Assembly (NCBI GenBank): GCA_035578905.1
Contig: JAQJVL010000057.1
Span: 248,001 to 312,000, forward strand
Source of the DNA: Stictocephala bisonia
Taxonomy: Eukaryota; Arthropoda; Insecta; Hemiptera; Membracidae
Direction of reading: 5' to 3'
Length of the DNA stretch: 64,000 nt
The notes under the pieces were generated by a model that worked only from the letters and a program-made list of their open reading frames with translations, was not told the DNA's origin and did not search any database. Position 1 is the first letter of the stretch; the number at the start of each line of letters is the position of its first letter. Positions 45,567-56,610 of this stretch are shown here, piece by piece. Made by a program: the position numbers and the translations under genes.

Positions 45567-45980
45567 GGGCGAGCCGGTGGCCGAGTGGTCTAAGGCGTCA
45601 GGACTTTGAGCTTGGGTTAGAGATAGCGCTGGTTCTAATCCGGCCTAGAGTGGAAGATTTATCAGTAATATTTACCTTGTACTGTACTGGTCCACCCCCT
45701 TACTCTGTCTGAATAAGTTCCCCGCACAGATCAATAGTCTATGAGCAACTGGCAGAGTAAGGAAGATTTATCAGTAATATTCACCTTGTACTGTACTGGT
45801 TCACCCCCTTACTCTGTCTGAATAAGTTCCCCGCACAGATCAATAGTCTATGAGCAACTGGCAGAGTAAGGAAGATTTATCAGTAATATTCACCTTGTAC
45901 TGTACTGGTTCACCCCCTTACTCTGTCTGATTAAGTTCCTCGCACAGATCAATAGTCTATGAGCAACTGGCAGAGTAAGG
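45567..45980 (+). mobile_element. SINE-A with triplicated 109-bp body
   Basis: The head has an A box (tggccgagtggtctaagg, from about 45578) and a slightly altered B box (ggttctaatcc, 45631-45641). The 3' body ggaagatttatcagtaatat to ggcagagtaa occurs three times in tandem, starting at 45652, 45761 and 45870 (exactly 109 bp each). The copy at 2.70 kb has a single body. The head is not duplicated. Non-coding. Confidence 0.92.
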
Positions 45981-47078
45981 TTAGGAAGGAGATCGAGATC
46001 GGGAGATAATTACTTATTTCGTTGCTTGTCACCTTAAGTAATTAGACTTTATTGACACTGTCTAAACTCGTATATAACAACAATATATAACACAATTATA
46101 AATGATTGTCTCACGTAATCTATTGTCTTTTGCCATAAAGCCAAGAGAAAGTTAGGATATTAACAAAATACTACAAAATATCCATTTGTTTGGTGCATTT
46201 ACTTAATTATGATTTATTTAAGAGGAAATTAGTTACGATGAAAATATTGCATTTATAAGAAGCCTTCCAGAAAAATAATAATTTATAACACCAAAGAATG
46301 TTTATTTTGATATATTTATTCTCAACTCTTTGGTGTAAAATCTAGGTGATACTAATAAAATAATGGGAGCTCCATTTCATTTCGGAGGAAGTGAGTCAGG
46401 TCCAGAGAAAGTTGGCTTCAAGAGCTTCTCACTACTCTTACTAATGGATGGTATCGGCTTTGTACTTGACGTTATTAGGGCTGGAAAAAAGAATCGAGTC
46501 TTTAATAGCATTTTCCCCAAAGGAGTTAAATGAAGATTTTTAAAGGAGATTAAATATTAGAGATTTAAAAAGTAGTACCTTCCCGTTCAAGTTTTATGAT
46601 GAAATTATAAATGAAAATTTTATGACTTAAACTGAATTTATCGCTTATAAGAAAATGTCCTTCTGTATTTTGTAATAAAGGATATTTATGCATATAGTAA
46701 ACATGATGTTTGAAAAGTGATTCAAGTTAGAAATAAAAACATATTATATTTTAAAAAGTGTGAAGAGTGACCTATTAATTTAGAGAACAAAATAAAGTTT
46801 GAGAGGTTTAAAAAGTATCATTACGTCATGATTTTTGCTATAAAACTAATGTGAAAAGGCCAGTACTTAAGTCATATTCTGTAAACATTAGCATACATAG
46901 AATAAAGAAGTATTAATAATTTTATGTTACAGAATATTACATTCATTTTTTATGTTATCATCGGAAAGCATTGGTTGGAAATTTGGTCGTGTAACAGCAC
47001 TTCGGCTAAATACAATTATAAGCAAAATAATAACATATATAAGCACTTGTATAGCAAAGATTTAATGGCTTAATAGTG
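45981..47078. other. AT-rich DNA, nothing assigned
   Basis: A GC-richer stretch at about 46360-46500 has no long frame. No other feature. Confidence 0.5.
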
Positions 47079-47085
47079 ATTGATA

Positions 47086-47358
47086 ATTGGTCGGTAGCGT
47101 AGTTGGTTCAATCCCAGCTTCATGTGCTAAAGGTTGTCAGTTCGATCCCAATCAGAGTCAATACATTTTGAGAAGGATCAGTTGATAATCACCGGCTGTT
47201 CATTTGTCATTGGGCTATTAATTAATGACACTTTCTAAGGAATAGTTGGCCTTAGTTTGTAACAATGACTACATTCGCTCATCTACACTCATCACACTCA
47301 ATCGAAACCCATATTCGCCCATATCTTGACGATCGGTGTCTTATGAATAAATAAATAA
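47086..47358 (+). mobile_element. SINE-C with head type 1 and 7-bp target duplication
   Basis: Nearly identical to 21157-21430. It is flanked by attgata at 47079-47085 and 47359-47365, a likely target duplication. The tail ends in (AATA)n. Confidence 0.9.
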
Positions 47359-47484
47359 ATTGATATGCAAAATATTATATTGATTGCATCACACAAAAAA
47401 CACATGCAAACATCTAGTTGACATGCCTTGAAAGAGTTCTTCCTCTCTATGTATCTTTTCAGCACACGTTGAAGTAACTACTAG

Positions 47485-47665
47485 GCCGGGTACACATGAT
47501 GCCGGTGGCCGGCATCCCGGTCACCGGGATCCCGGTAGTCAGGACGTTGAGCTGCGTTCAGACGTTACTCCATCTCAACTAACCAGAAAGCCCTCATTTG
47601 CTAAGTTGACAACGACGGCGGAAGAAGTTTTGAGCAGGGGGGGGGGGTCAATCGGGACAAAAGCG
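47485..47665 (+). other. GC-rich palindromic tract and poly-G run
   Basis: gatgccggtggccggcatcc and cccggtcaccgggatcccgg form overlapping short palindromes at about 47500-47535. A G run of about 12 lies at 47635-47647. The compositional contrast with the surrounding AT-rich DNA is sharp. It may be the end of a DNA transposon (ggccgggtacacatgatgcc type). Confidence 0.5.
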
Positions 47666-48444
47666 AGAGGGGATCAGCAAAAAGATAACTTGGACATTAA
47701 ATAATAAAACTGTGAAAATTAAAAACTTCAAAACCATTATCGCAATAAGTATAGAAGACTATCCCTATTTTACATTTATTTATTTTTTTAGTAATAATAA
47801 ATAGATTTTTGTAAACACTTCTTAATATATTTCAAGTAATTCAAAACACGAATATTGCAACATTTTAGCACACGGCTAAAACCTAACCTAAAAGTTTATC
47901 AAAAAATGTTTAATATTCTCAAGTTCCTAATATTGCATAAGAATTTGTAATTTATATGTTATTGTTTTAAACGCCCTTTCTTTTAAAAACAAATATAATT
48001 TTCAAAGTCACGTGGCTTTCTTTCCTTGCGAACTTTCAAAACAGTATTATTGATAACTACTACTGTAATTTGGACTTATATTAAGTATTATACTTTTACA
48101 GGCAAATAACTTATCTGCCAACATATTAATATTAAACAATACCTTTTATCGTCTCAAAATAAGGGATAATGCTCATAGAATATATGTACATATGGTGCTT
48201 AATGAACCACATTTTGTAAAAGTAATTTTATTTTGTATATTTTTATGCAACAAATAAAATGTTAATAAATGTAAAGTAATTCTGTGTCATTTCAGTTTAA
48301 GTAGTAAACAACAGATATATCGAATTTACAGACTACCCAAGAGTCAATTTTTATGGATAATGTAACGTTTTTATCTCACTTAGCCAAACATATGTAACGT
48401 TGATGAAACTCCAGCCTAAAATGATCACAGTTGCTACTCTAGTT
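47666..48444. other. AT-rich DNA, nothing assigned
   Basis: No recognisable feature. Confidence 0.5.
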
Positions 48445-48464
48445 AAATCTGAGAACTACCCAAA

Positions 48465-48620
48465 TTGATCAGTACCACTTGTACGTGTATGGGTGGCCGG
48501 GTGGATCAGTACCAACTTCTGGAATTGCAGGTGGCATTAGATTTTAAATTACATAAATTATATTCGACACCACTGTACATGTATGGGTGGGTGAGTGGGT
48601 CAACACCACTGTTCATGGGG
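48465..48620 (+). repeat. G-rich minisatellite family, two degenerate units
   Basis: acttgtacgtgtatgggtgg and cactgtacatgtatgggtgg, separated by about 70 bp of other sequence. Confidence 0.85.
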
Positions 48621-49500
48621 AACTACCTACGTTGTTTATGGGAGCAAACTAAGTTGATCACGGGTAGCTGGTGGCTACCCAAGTTGTTGACAGGTAGCTT
48701 CCCAACTTGATAACGGGGGATTTTTCAAGATGATCTCGGAGACTACCCAAGTTGATGAAGAAGAGTTATCCATGTTGATAACGGGGGTATTCCTATGTTG
48801 ATGACGGGATATTATTCAAGTTGATCACGGGCTCCCTATGTTATTCGCGGGTGCTGCTCATGATGATCAGGGGTGGTATCGTACTAAGTTGATAATGGAT
48901 GCTACACGAAGTAATCACGTGGGGCTACCCAAGTCGATTAAGGGAGCTAACTATGTTGGTCATAAGGGGCTACCCAAGATGATCACGGTGGGCTACCTGA
49001 CTTGATCACTGGAGCTACCTAAGCTGATTATGGCTGGCTACCTAAGTTAATCACGGTAGGCTACAAACGTCGATCATGAGGAATACCCAAGATGATCACT
49101 TGGGGCTACCTAAGTTTATGACGGGTCTGCCCAAGTTGATTTAGGGGGCTCCCCTAATTGATCACGGAGGATACACAAGAATAGCATGGTAGGCTACTTA
49201 CATTGATCCAGGGGGTTACCAAAGATGATCACGGGTGGCTACCTAAGATGATCATGGCGAGGGGTACCCAAGTTGATCACGGAGCCTACCTAATATGACC
49301 ATGAGGGCTACCTAAGATGATGACGATATTCTTCCCAAGTTGATCATAGTGAGCTACCTAAATTTATTACGGGGAGGGACGCTGCCCAAGATGATCACAG
49401 TGGCTACTTAAGGAGGTAAAAGGGGGCTACTTAAGATGATCATGAGGTTTTACCTAAGTGCATTAAGGTATGCTTGATTAGTTAAACACAGGGGCTACAC
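48621..49500 (+). repeat. Very degenerate ~20-27-bp tandem repeat
   Basis: The theme ggggctacccaagttgatca recurs about forty times with heavy variation (ctacctaagatgatcacgg, gctacccaagtcgatt, ctacctaagctgatt). The palindrome tgatca appears in many units. Frame is not preserved and there are stops, so it is not coding. Confidence 0.9.
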
Positions 49501-49509
49501 TGGTTTATC

Positions 49510-50398
49510 ACATATGGAAACATTTAAATGTCCGCCATTTTGACATTTTTAAAGTTGAAAAATCTATTCTTAAAGCAGTTTTGTTAACAAAGTGGTCAAC
49601 ATAAATAGTGAGCAGGGTTGTAAGTTTCTACTTCCTTACAAGCATGCTTAAAAGGGATGATATGTTAAAAAATTACATGTTTTTGATAAAAAATCTCAAC
49701 TTTACCGACTTTTTGTGAAAAAACTATAGTACATAATAGAAAAATATATGTGCCCCTTTTTGTACAGAATTTAATTGTTAATTTCAAAATTTCATTGGCT
49801 TTTACAAAAACTAAAAATTACAGCTTCAGTAAAACAAAAACCTATATCGTGCAAACACGTCAGCGTTTTCACGTCACCCATTTTGAATTTTGTCTAGATT
49901 ATGAAAAATTAAATTTTTGTATCAGTTTCGATAACAGAGCAGTTTGGGGAAATATAGTGATTAAAGTTTCAGTTCCTACATTATCTTAATAACGAAATAA
50001 AATACAGAAAACCTAACAAAAATAGAATTTTTTGGACGAAAATTGAAATTTAATAATTTTTACTTAGTTACTATCAAAAATATATAAAAATGTCTCTTAA
50101 CAAAATTATAGGAAATTTAATTACAAATGTGAAGTATGCTGCCAGATTTACTCTACAACCAGTGGTTTACCCACAATTGAGCCGTAAGTAAAACTCTGCA
50201 GACAATTCAAAATTCCTGTCCGCCATTTTGATTTTTTTATGGTTAAAAATAAAAATTTTTTATTTTTGGGGATTTTCCCGTCGGTTTCTTGGTAAAAGCT
50301 AAAAGTGTGCCAAATTTCAAGATTCTAGCTCATTTAGAAGTGGGCTAGAATACGTGAGTGAGTGAGTCAGTTACTCATCCGGCTTTATAGATATTAGT
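49510..50398 (-). mobile_element. Helitron-like 5' end, head-to-tail with the next element (tentative)
   Basis: Read on the minus strand, 50398 downward begins actaatatctataaagccgg then a gactcactcactcac run. This resembles the 5' end of the 16.7-kb Helitron (tctatatactataaagctcg, gactgactgactcactgac). It follows directly after the CTAG end of the element at 50399-51467. The 3' end was not found. The words tccgccattttga (49523 and 50219) recur internally. A frame at 49750-49989 is on the opposite strand and is not supported. Confidence 0.55.
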
Positions 50399-51467
50399 CT
50401 AGGGGACACCCCTGCGCGCTTCGTGTGCCAACCCCGTCGTCACTCGCTATGCTCGTGATATAAGCTCGGCCTACGGCCTCGCCAAGACGCCCTGCTGAAG
50501 GTCGCTTTGTAAAACTCGGCCTACGGCCTCACGGAGGAAAGTTCGGTCTGCGGCCTCATTAAGACTTTCTGCTACAGTCCCACTTTTGGATCTCGGTATG
50601 TAGCCCTATGAGAAAGATCGGCATACTGATCGCCAGGATTGTTAACCAGTATAACCATGAATTTTGGTTTTAGGGGTAGGGAAGCCCCTAAAAACCTAAA
50701 ACCCTAGGGGTTTTTAAAATCTGATGGTAAATTAGTATTTAAGAGAAGAATACCTTTAATTTGATACCCCACTTAAGAGTATTTGTTTACATTACTCAAT
50801 TTTGGGTATGGAGAATATTTTATTAATTGGAGAGGGGGCCCCTTAAATGTTATCTTGTTTAAAATATGTATTATAATGTGATTTTGGAGATAAATACCTA
50901 TAGTTTGATATTCCACTTGGGTGTTTTATTTTAGTATTACAATTTTGTAGTTTTCGGAGATGTTTTATTTTGTTGCATATACTTATTATTTGCCCTATAC
51001 AGAATCTAATGGTATATTTGAATTAAGGAGAAAAATAGATTTAAATTGATACTTCACTTTAGTAGATAACATTAGTATTAAAACATTTCACATTTTCAAA
51101 AATTTCAGTTTTTGGGCCCCCGATACGCCACATTTTTTAGATTTTAAGCTGAAATTCATAAATGAGGTGTGCGTTTGTTACGCGTGCAGAACTGTGAAGG
51201 TTTGGAAATTGTACTCGAACTTTTTCTCAAGTTAGGTCATAAAAATTACTTTTTTGTGACTTTCCCATAAGAAATTCATTGTGGCAGTTACGGGGTAAAA
51301 AAGGCAGTCATCTTGTTAATAAGTGAAAAAAGTAAACTTCTCTCAATTTTTCTGGAGATTTCGGACCGATAGCTTCAATTCAAGTATACACTTTATAGGG
51401 GGTAGGATGCCAAGAAGTGCCTCAACATTTAGTGTCAGTCAGCCTTCAGCTTTATAGTGAATGTAGA
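50399..51467 (-). mobile_element. Non-autonomous Helitron, minus strand
   Basis: On the minus strand the 5' end reads tctacattcactataaagct and the 3' end has the hairpin gcacacgaagcgcgc (50414-50428) and CTAG at 50399-50402. The internal words match the 15.4-17.6 kb copies: ggtccgaaatctccag, gtatacttgaattgaagct and the gaggccgtaggccgag modules. No Rep/helicase gene. Confidence 0.88.
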
Positions 51468-52255
51468 AATAGATTTGCTACTTTCAGATCAATATTTATT
51501 TTAAGGTTGACTTTTTGAAAGGGAAGCATGTGAGTCTTAGTTGATTAAAGTATTTTAATTTTACAATTCGCAAGGACAAAAAATACTATAGAAAATTCAT
51601 TTGAGAGAATGAATTAAATATAATTAATATTTAAGACATGATCTAAGATATTTGAGTTATTCCATAAATTAAACAGAACATTAATTTATAGAAGAGCATA
51701 ATATTTGAAAAAGAAGTGACCCCAAAATGCGATTGCATAAATCCATATGCAATTCCATAGCACCAACAGACATGACACATTATATCAGAAACCGATAAAT
51801 CCGACAGCTCGCATCGATTGCCAAATACCGACAACGAGGGTTGAATAAATCTCCACCTACCCTTAACTTCCCTAGGGTGTTTGCACTTCAAGTGCATTGT
51901 TTGAATGTGAGTGGAAGATGTACAGCTAAAAATGCACATCATTACATTTATTATATTCCAGTTTGGTTCCACAAAGAACCATTGTTTACTAATAGAAGAC
52001 AACTTAAATGACAAAATATATATGAATTGTTGTTTAATGCCTTTTTAAATTGAAAGGTCGATCACAAAAAATTGCAAGTTTTCGAGATATAAGCAAGAGG
52101 CTGAGTTTTTTACCTTTTATTTCCTTTTTTTACAATGTTGCGTAACAACATTTTGTTAGCGAACTTCAAATTCGGGTTCAGAATCTTACAAAAAACATAC
52201 AGTAAGGAAGCAATCAAAACTACCTCAAAACTGTCCGGGTAAAATGACAGTTTGA
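51468..52255. other. AT-rich DNA, nothing assigned
   Basis: A minus-strand 123-residue frame (51643-52014) has no recognisable motif or repeated counterpart. It contains several cysteines, but I see no reason to call it a gene. Confidence 0.4.
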
Positions 52256-52259
52256 TTGA

Positions 52260-52412
52260 ATTATATATAGGCTATTGATTCTTTTGTGAATCCTCTGGTC
52301 TGAGGAAGGTGAGCGTGGTCAACTGAAATCGATAGCCATAATATTTGTGCATTTTGTACTTGTATTGTAATTTACTTGTGTTGTGTGTCGTTCAATTGTA
52401 CTGTATTTGTAC
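52260..52412 (+). mobile_element. FB2 foldback family, right-arm fragment
   Basis: ttttgtgaatcctctggtct, ggtgagcgtggtc, gaaatcgatagccataatat and gcattttgtacttgtattgt match the right arm and centre of the 60.26-kb palindrome. The left arm is missing. Confidence 0.85.
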
Positions 52413-52759
52413 ATTTTACAACACTTATTTTGTTAATTGAACAACTAAAATAAAAAAACCCGACCTTAACTAAAGGTCGTGCCCTTAGACTTTTACTCGA
52501 TAATTTTCCTGGTCCTGGTTAGTCAGTCATTAGACATCTTTAATTCAAATACTTGATAATTTCTAGTACTACAGGATTATTAGTACCAGAAAAATGAACG
52601 AATTTTTAGATTTATGCTGTAAATACTTAAATATAGTTTTAGTCAACTCTCTCTAAATGTGCTTTAAATTATAAATAAAATATCACATTAAAACTATTAA
52701 AATATGTTTTATTACAAATTTGTATATTTTTCACGTTTTAAACGTATTTAAGATAAATA

Positions 52760-52990
52760 TTATAACTAGAATCTATATTTTTCGGTGATATCCACGTCAA
52801 AGTACTATCTACACTATTTACAAGATAGGAACACTAGTGATACTACTGAGGATGACACACAATGACAAAGTCTGGATGAAAAAAATAAAAAAAGAATGGA
52901 TGAAAAGTCTGGTTATCTTTTACTTTTAGATAGTATAGATTCAACTTGAGGTGGTTGTCTTCGGAAAGTATAGATCCTAGGTATGACCAT
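52760..52990 (-). mobile_element. FB1 foldback element, copy 3
   Basis: Inverted arms (tcggtgatatccacgtcaaa left; gaggtggttgtcttcgg right) lie around gaggatgacacacaatgac, with an A-rich expansion (gaaaaaaataaaaaaagaat) in the middle. The FB1 head is at the right-hand end (cgcttaagcctgagattc), so it lies on the minus strand. Confidence 0.8.
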
Positions 52991-53264
52991 TCCTAGGTCG
53001 CTTAAGCCTGAGATTCAGCCAAAAACAACCTTTAAACTTAATGTAGACATTGATAGAATTTCTTTGTGGTTTTAACCCATACCAAATTAATTTTTTTAGT
53101 TATTGGGGAGTGAGTGAATTGTAAATAGTGAGTTAGCCACTACATCAATATTTACTATCATACATATAGAAGTAATTGATATTTCATCCATAGTGCATTT
53201 TTCAAAATTGTATACGCATTCCTGCATGTTATATTAGCAGTTTATGTGTAACTGGCGTTCCTTG

Positions 53265-53512
53265 CCAGTGGTCTTGATCGGAGGGTTCCAACGTTATCGC
53301 AATATAACGGAGTCAAGCAATATCGAGCGTGGCTGTCCCTAGGATGGGTGACCGTTCGAGCGATCCCGTCCCTTGCATATAGCCCCCTGACCGGTCACTG
53401 GTGGTAGTTCGAAAGTCACGTTAAGCCGTTGGTCCACAGGTTAAGTTTTAGAGAGGGCTTCTTAGCCCTAATTTCGCCTGGTAACATAAAACTTTTTAAC
53501 TTTTATGTGCTA
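53265..53512 (+). mobile_element. SINE-T with a 5S-rRNA-derived head (SINE3-like)
   Basis: The head contains the 5S internal promoter in order: a box-A-like agtcaagcaatatcgagcg (from 53311), then tggctgt, then a box-C-like aggatgggtgaccg (53341-53354). This agrees with the animal 5S rRNA pattern AAGCA...GGGCGCGG...GATGGGNGACCG. The tail (agtcacgttaagccgttggt, tagagagggcttcttagccc, taatttcgcctggta) is the same as the tail of the tRNA-headed element at 29.84 kb. It ends in a CTTTTTAACTTTT-type terminus. Not a working 5S gene: the ends and helix I are not kept. Confidence 0.85.
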
Positions 53513-53581
53513 CCTTCGTATAATCCAAATATTTTTTTTAAATATCCTAATCAAGAAAATCAATAGTAATGTTTAATCATG

Positions 53582-53588
<7 letters not shown>

Positions 53589-53615
<27 letters not shown>
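53589..53615. repeat. (TA)n microsatellite
   Basis: A short alternating TA tract. Confidence 0.95.
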
Positions 53616-53616
<1 letters not shown>

Positions 53617-53759
53617 TTTTAAAATAAGTTTATGAACTAAGATAATGAAACAAATTTGTTTCTATTGGCTTAAAATTCATTTTATTTAAACATTGTTATA
53701 TTATCCCAACCACCATAAAATAAGAACATTACTGATCAAATAAAATTATTTTTAAAACA

Positions 53760-53921
53760 GGCTATAATTTTGATGAGTACTTTAGTATAATTTATAATTA
53801 TAATATATTTATAATTTTTTAATATAGTATAATATATATATACTATATATTTTTTAATAGAGTATAATATATTTATAATTTTGATGAGTCTACTTTAGTA
53901 GACTCATCAAAATTATAGCTG
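53760..53921. repeat. Nested inverted repeats
   Basis: A perfect stem of 20 bp (tataattttgatgagtctac, 53874-53893; complement at 53898-53917) with a 4-base loop. An outer copy of the left arm (gctataattttgatgag) starts at 53761, so an outer inverted repeat of about 18 bp encloses the whole AT-rich segment. Confidence 0.85.
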
Positions 53922-54640
53922 TAATAAGGCCCAGCATTAACATCTTTTATTTTAAGTTTAATAATAGCTTAATAGGTTTGCATAGCTAAAAGTACATTGT
54001 AGTAAAGTGGCAGTTCTATTCAACAAGCCTCCTTCAAATATTTGTATCAGGAAGGGAAATTAAAATCGAACATTTCCTTACTTCATGTACTAAATAATAA
54101 GTTATAGAATTCGTATGTACATTATAGCAAGAGAAAAAATAATTTGAATATTTAAACACAAAGTAAGTTAGGTTTTAAATAATCTACCAGCAAATTGTGT
54201 ATTTTTTTAAAGTTTGTGAGCTGTCAAAATTAAATATTTATTTGTATTCTTTAAAAATATTAGCAATATTCGAATAAAATTAGTGATTTTATTGGAATAT
54301 AACTGGAATTTTCCTGGACTGTTCTCTGATTTAGGTAATGACATTTATTTGTGGTTATGTTGGTACACTCAGTTGTATATTTACTTTACATCCAAGGAGT
54401 TGCTTGATGATTTCATTAATGACAAGAAAGTGAAATCATGAAGAAAGTGATAATTTACTATGACAAGAAAGTGCTCATATTTATGTTCATGGTACTTAAC
54501 GAGTTTTCAAACATACAGTATATGTCATGTACTCACGATAGTTTAAAAGTTGTTCTTAAATAAAACTAATCACTGCAGGGTCAGTGACGTTGAAATAATT
54601 TAGGTTCAAAACAAATCAAGAGTGAATGTAAATAGATGCT
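53922..54640. other. AT-rich DNA, nothing assigned
   Basis: A local duplication of atgacaagaaagtg at about 54417 and 54459. Nothing else. Confidence 0.5.
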
Positions 54641-54905
54641 GATCGCAGGTACAGTATGAAGGTGAACCTGCTGCTGAGCGAGGCAGTCACCATTGATTTT
54701 CCCGCCAAATGTTACCTCCGCTGGAGTCACGACAGGGGCGTGAAACTCGGCCGTTATTAGGTACTAAACTCTGTTCACGGTCATTACACTCGGAAAATCG
54801 GGGGTTTTCACGCCTGTCTCTAAAGAGTAAGCCTTAGCCACACCACAGAGAAAAATAAACAGAGGTCGCTTTCTCATGGCTGAAATTAACGCCTCAATGG
54901 CTGTT
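54641..54905 (+). other. GC-rich patch with a 34-residue open frame
   Basis: In an otherwise AT-rich stretch, 54657-54761 encodes MKVNLLLSEAVTIDFPAKCY onward to a TAG stop, with codon-like composition. The patch continues GC-rich to about 54900 with a taatttcagcc-like pattern only on the opposite strand. It could be a small exon, a conserved regulatory patch or the end of a mobile element. No copy occurs elsewhere in the window. Confidence 0.3.
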
Positions 54906-55534
54906 GCAATAGATTCAAAATAATTTACATTCCTATACTCTGTAGTTATAATTACTAGTTTTATAAGGATTTAAGGACTTTGGGGAATTAAGGGAGGTAC
55001 TGAAAAGGTGCTGGCCCTTCAATTCAAATGGCAAACTAGAGAAAGAAATACTCGACAAACATTCAGCGCACTGCTGGGCGCGACTTCTGTTTGTTTCCTC
55101 TCTATATATAAAGAAAAAGGTGTGCATATTAACATGGTCATAAGAGATAGATTTGTCAGAAGATATTGTTGATAGCCTGATGATAATTGTCAATATCAGT
55201 TACTGAGAATAGATGATTGATTATTATAAAGGCCCAGCTTTGTAATATACCACGACCTAAACTGTGATATACAATTCATTGTGGAATCAGAACCACGTTA
55301 TTTATAAGTGCTCTTGCTGGTTATTGACGTATCATATTTTCTAACATCGTAATGCCACCCAACAATTATAATAATTATTTTTTTACTATTTCAACCAGGT
55401 AAACAGTGCCCACATTATGAGTACTTGCAGTGTAGCGTCAAAGTAAGACGAAAAAGGCAAAGATTTTGTAAAATGTTAATGAGTTGTCAACATCTACCTT
55501 CCTTTAGTCATTAGTCATCACTAGGACACAGATG
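54906..55534. other. AT-rich DNA, nothing assigned
   Basis: A minus-strand 86-residue frame (54933-55193) has no motif. Confidence 0.45.
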
Positions 55535-55925
55535 GTAGAGATGTGGGTGAATATCAGGGGTGAATGAGTGTGATGAGTGTAGATGAACGAGTGTAGTCAT
55601 TGTTACTAAGGTCGTCTGTTCCTGAGAAAGAGCCATTTAGTAATATCCCAGTATCCAGGACAACTGAGGGACCTTCGCTTCATATGGAATCCGAACGACG
55701 TAGTATTGGTTTCATTTTCAGCTAATTTACAAGCCTGATAGGCCCCACTTAGTTCTCTATCTTACACAACATCCAGACCCTGCCTAATACCCAACACAGA
55801 CACCCCAGACTTGAGTGGACGTCATATTTGTATTAAGAGGACCGGACATAAAACCTACAATCTCCACAACACTTCGTTCACAAGTAACTGGGTTACAACA
55901 CTGCGCCACTATTTCCTTAGATTTA
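55535..55925 (-). mobile_element. SINE-C with head type 2
   Basis: On the minus strand the head begins near 55920 (agtggcgcagtgttgtaacc, then gtgttgtggagattgtag). It continues to a B-box-like region (cgttcggattcc) and ends with the SINE-C tail (cactcgttcatctacactca, cacactcattcaccc). The tail is the one carried by the 21.2 and 47.1-kb elements, but this head differs. Confidence 0.75.
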
Positions 55926-56252
55926 ACTTGTCGAAATCTAGTCAGTGTACCTTATCTTTTTGTATTAATGCGGTAGATAATTTTTATGAATTTTAATAAT
56001 TATTTTTCTATATTGAATATAACCAATTTATAAAATTACAAATAAAAACTCTATTTAGAATTATTTTAAATTATTTTCAGGTAATTTGTGGTGATTATTC
56101 GACAGTTGATAACATCACAAGTTCGCAGTAATAACGAACGGTAGTTACCTGGCTTCCCTTGATCAAACGGCATCAATTTAACCCAATTGCTATTTCACCA
56201 TCCGTACAACAGTGATGTACAAACATCATAAAACGATTATAAATTAATGTCT

Positions 56253-56572
56253 AGGATACATCTTCAAGTATCGAAATGCCAAATATATTCCAGTCACACT
56301 GATCCGATTTATGTTTAGGATACATCTTCAAGTATCGAAATGCCAAATATATTCCAGTCACACTGATCCAATTTATGTTTAGGATACATCTTCAAGTATC
56401 GAAATGCCAAATATATTCCAGTCACACTGATCCGATTTATGTTTAGGATACATCTTCAAGTATCGAAATGCCAAATATATTCCAGTCACACCGATCCGAT
56501 TTATGTTTAGGATACATCTTCAAGTATCGAAATGCCAAATGTATTTCAGTCACACCGATCCGATTTATGATA
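56253..56572 (+). repeat. 64-bp tandem repeat, 5 units
   Basis: Units begin aggatacatcttcaagtatc at 56253, 56317, 56381, 56445 and 56509. They are nearly identical; the last is slightly diverged and ends near 56570. Confidence 0.98.
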
Positions 56573-56610
56573 GTATCTCAATAATTCCTTAATTAAATAT
56601 TTACGTAACT

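Noticed and set aside
51643..52014. 123-residue minus-strand frame with cysteines
   Set aside because: No motif, no repeated copy and no splice or promoter signal; chance cannot be excluded in this much DNA.
53265..53400. Possible functional 5S rRNA gene
   Set aside because: Only the internal promoter region is similar; the ends are missing and a SINE tail follows.
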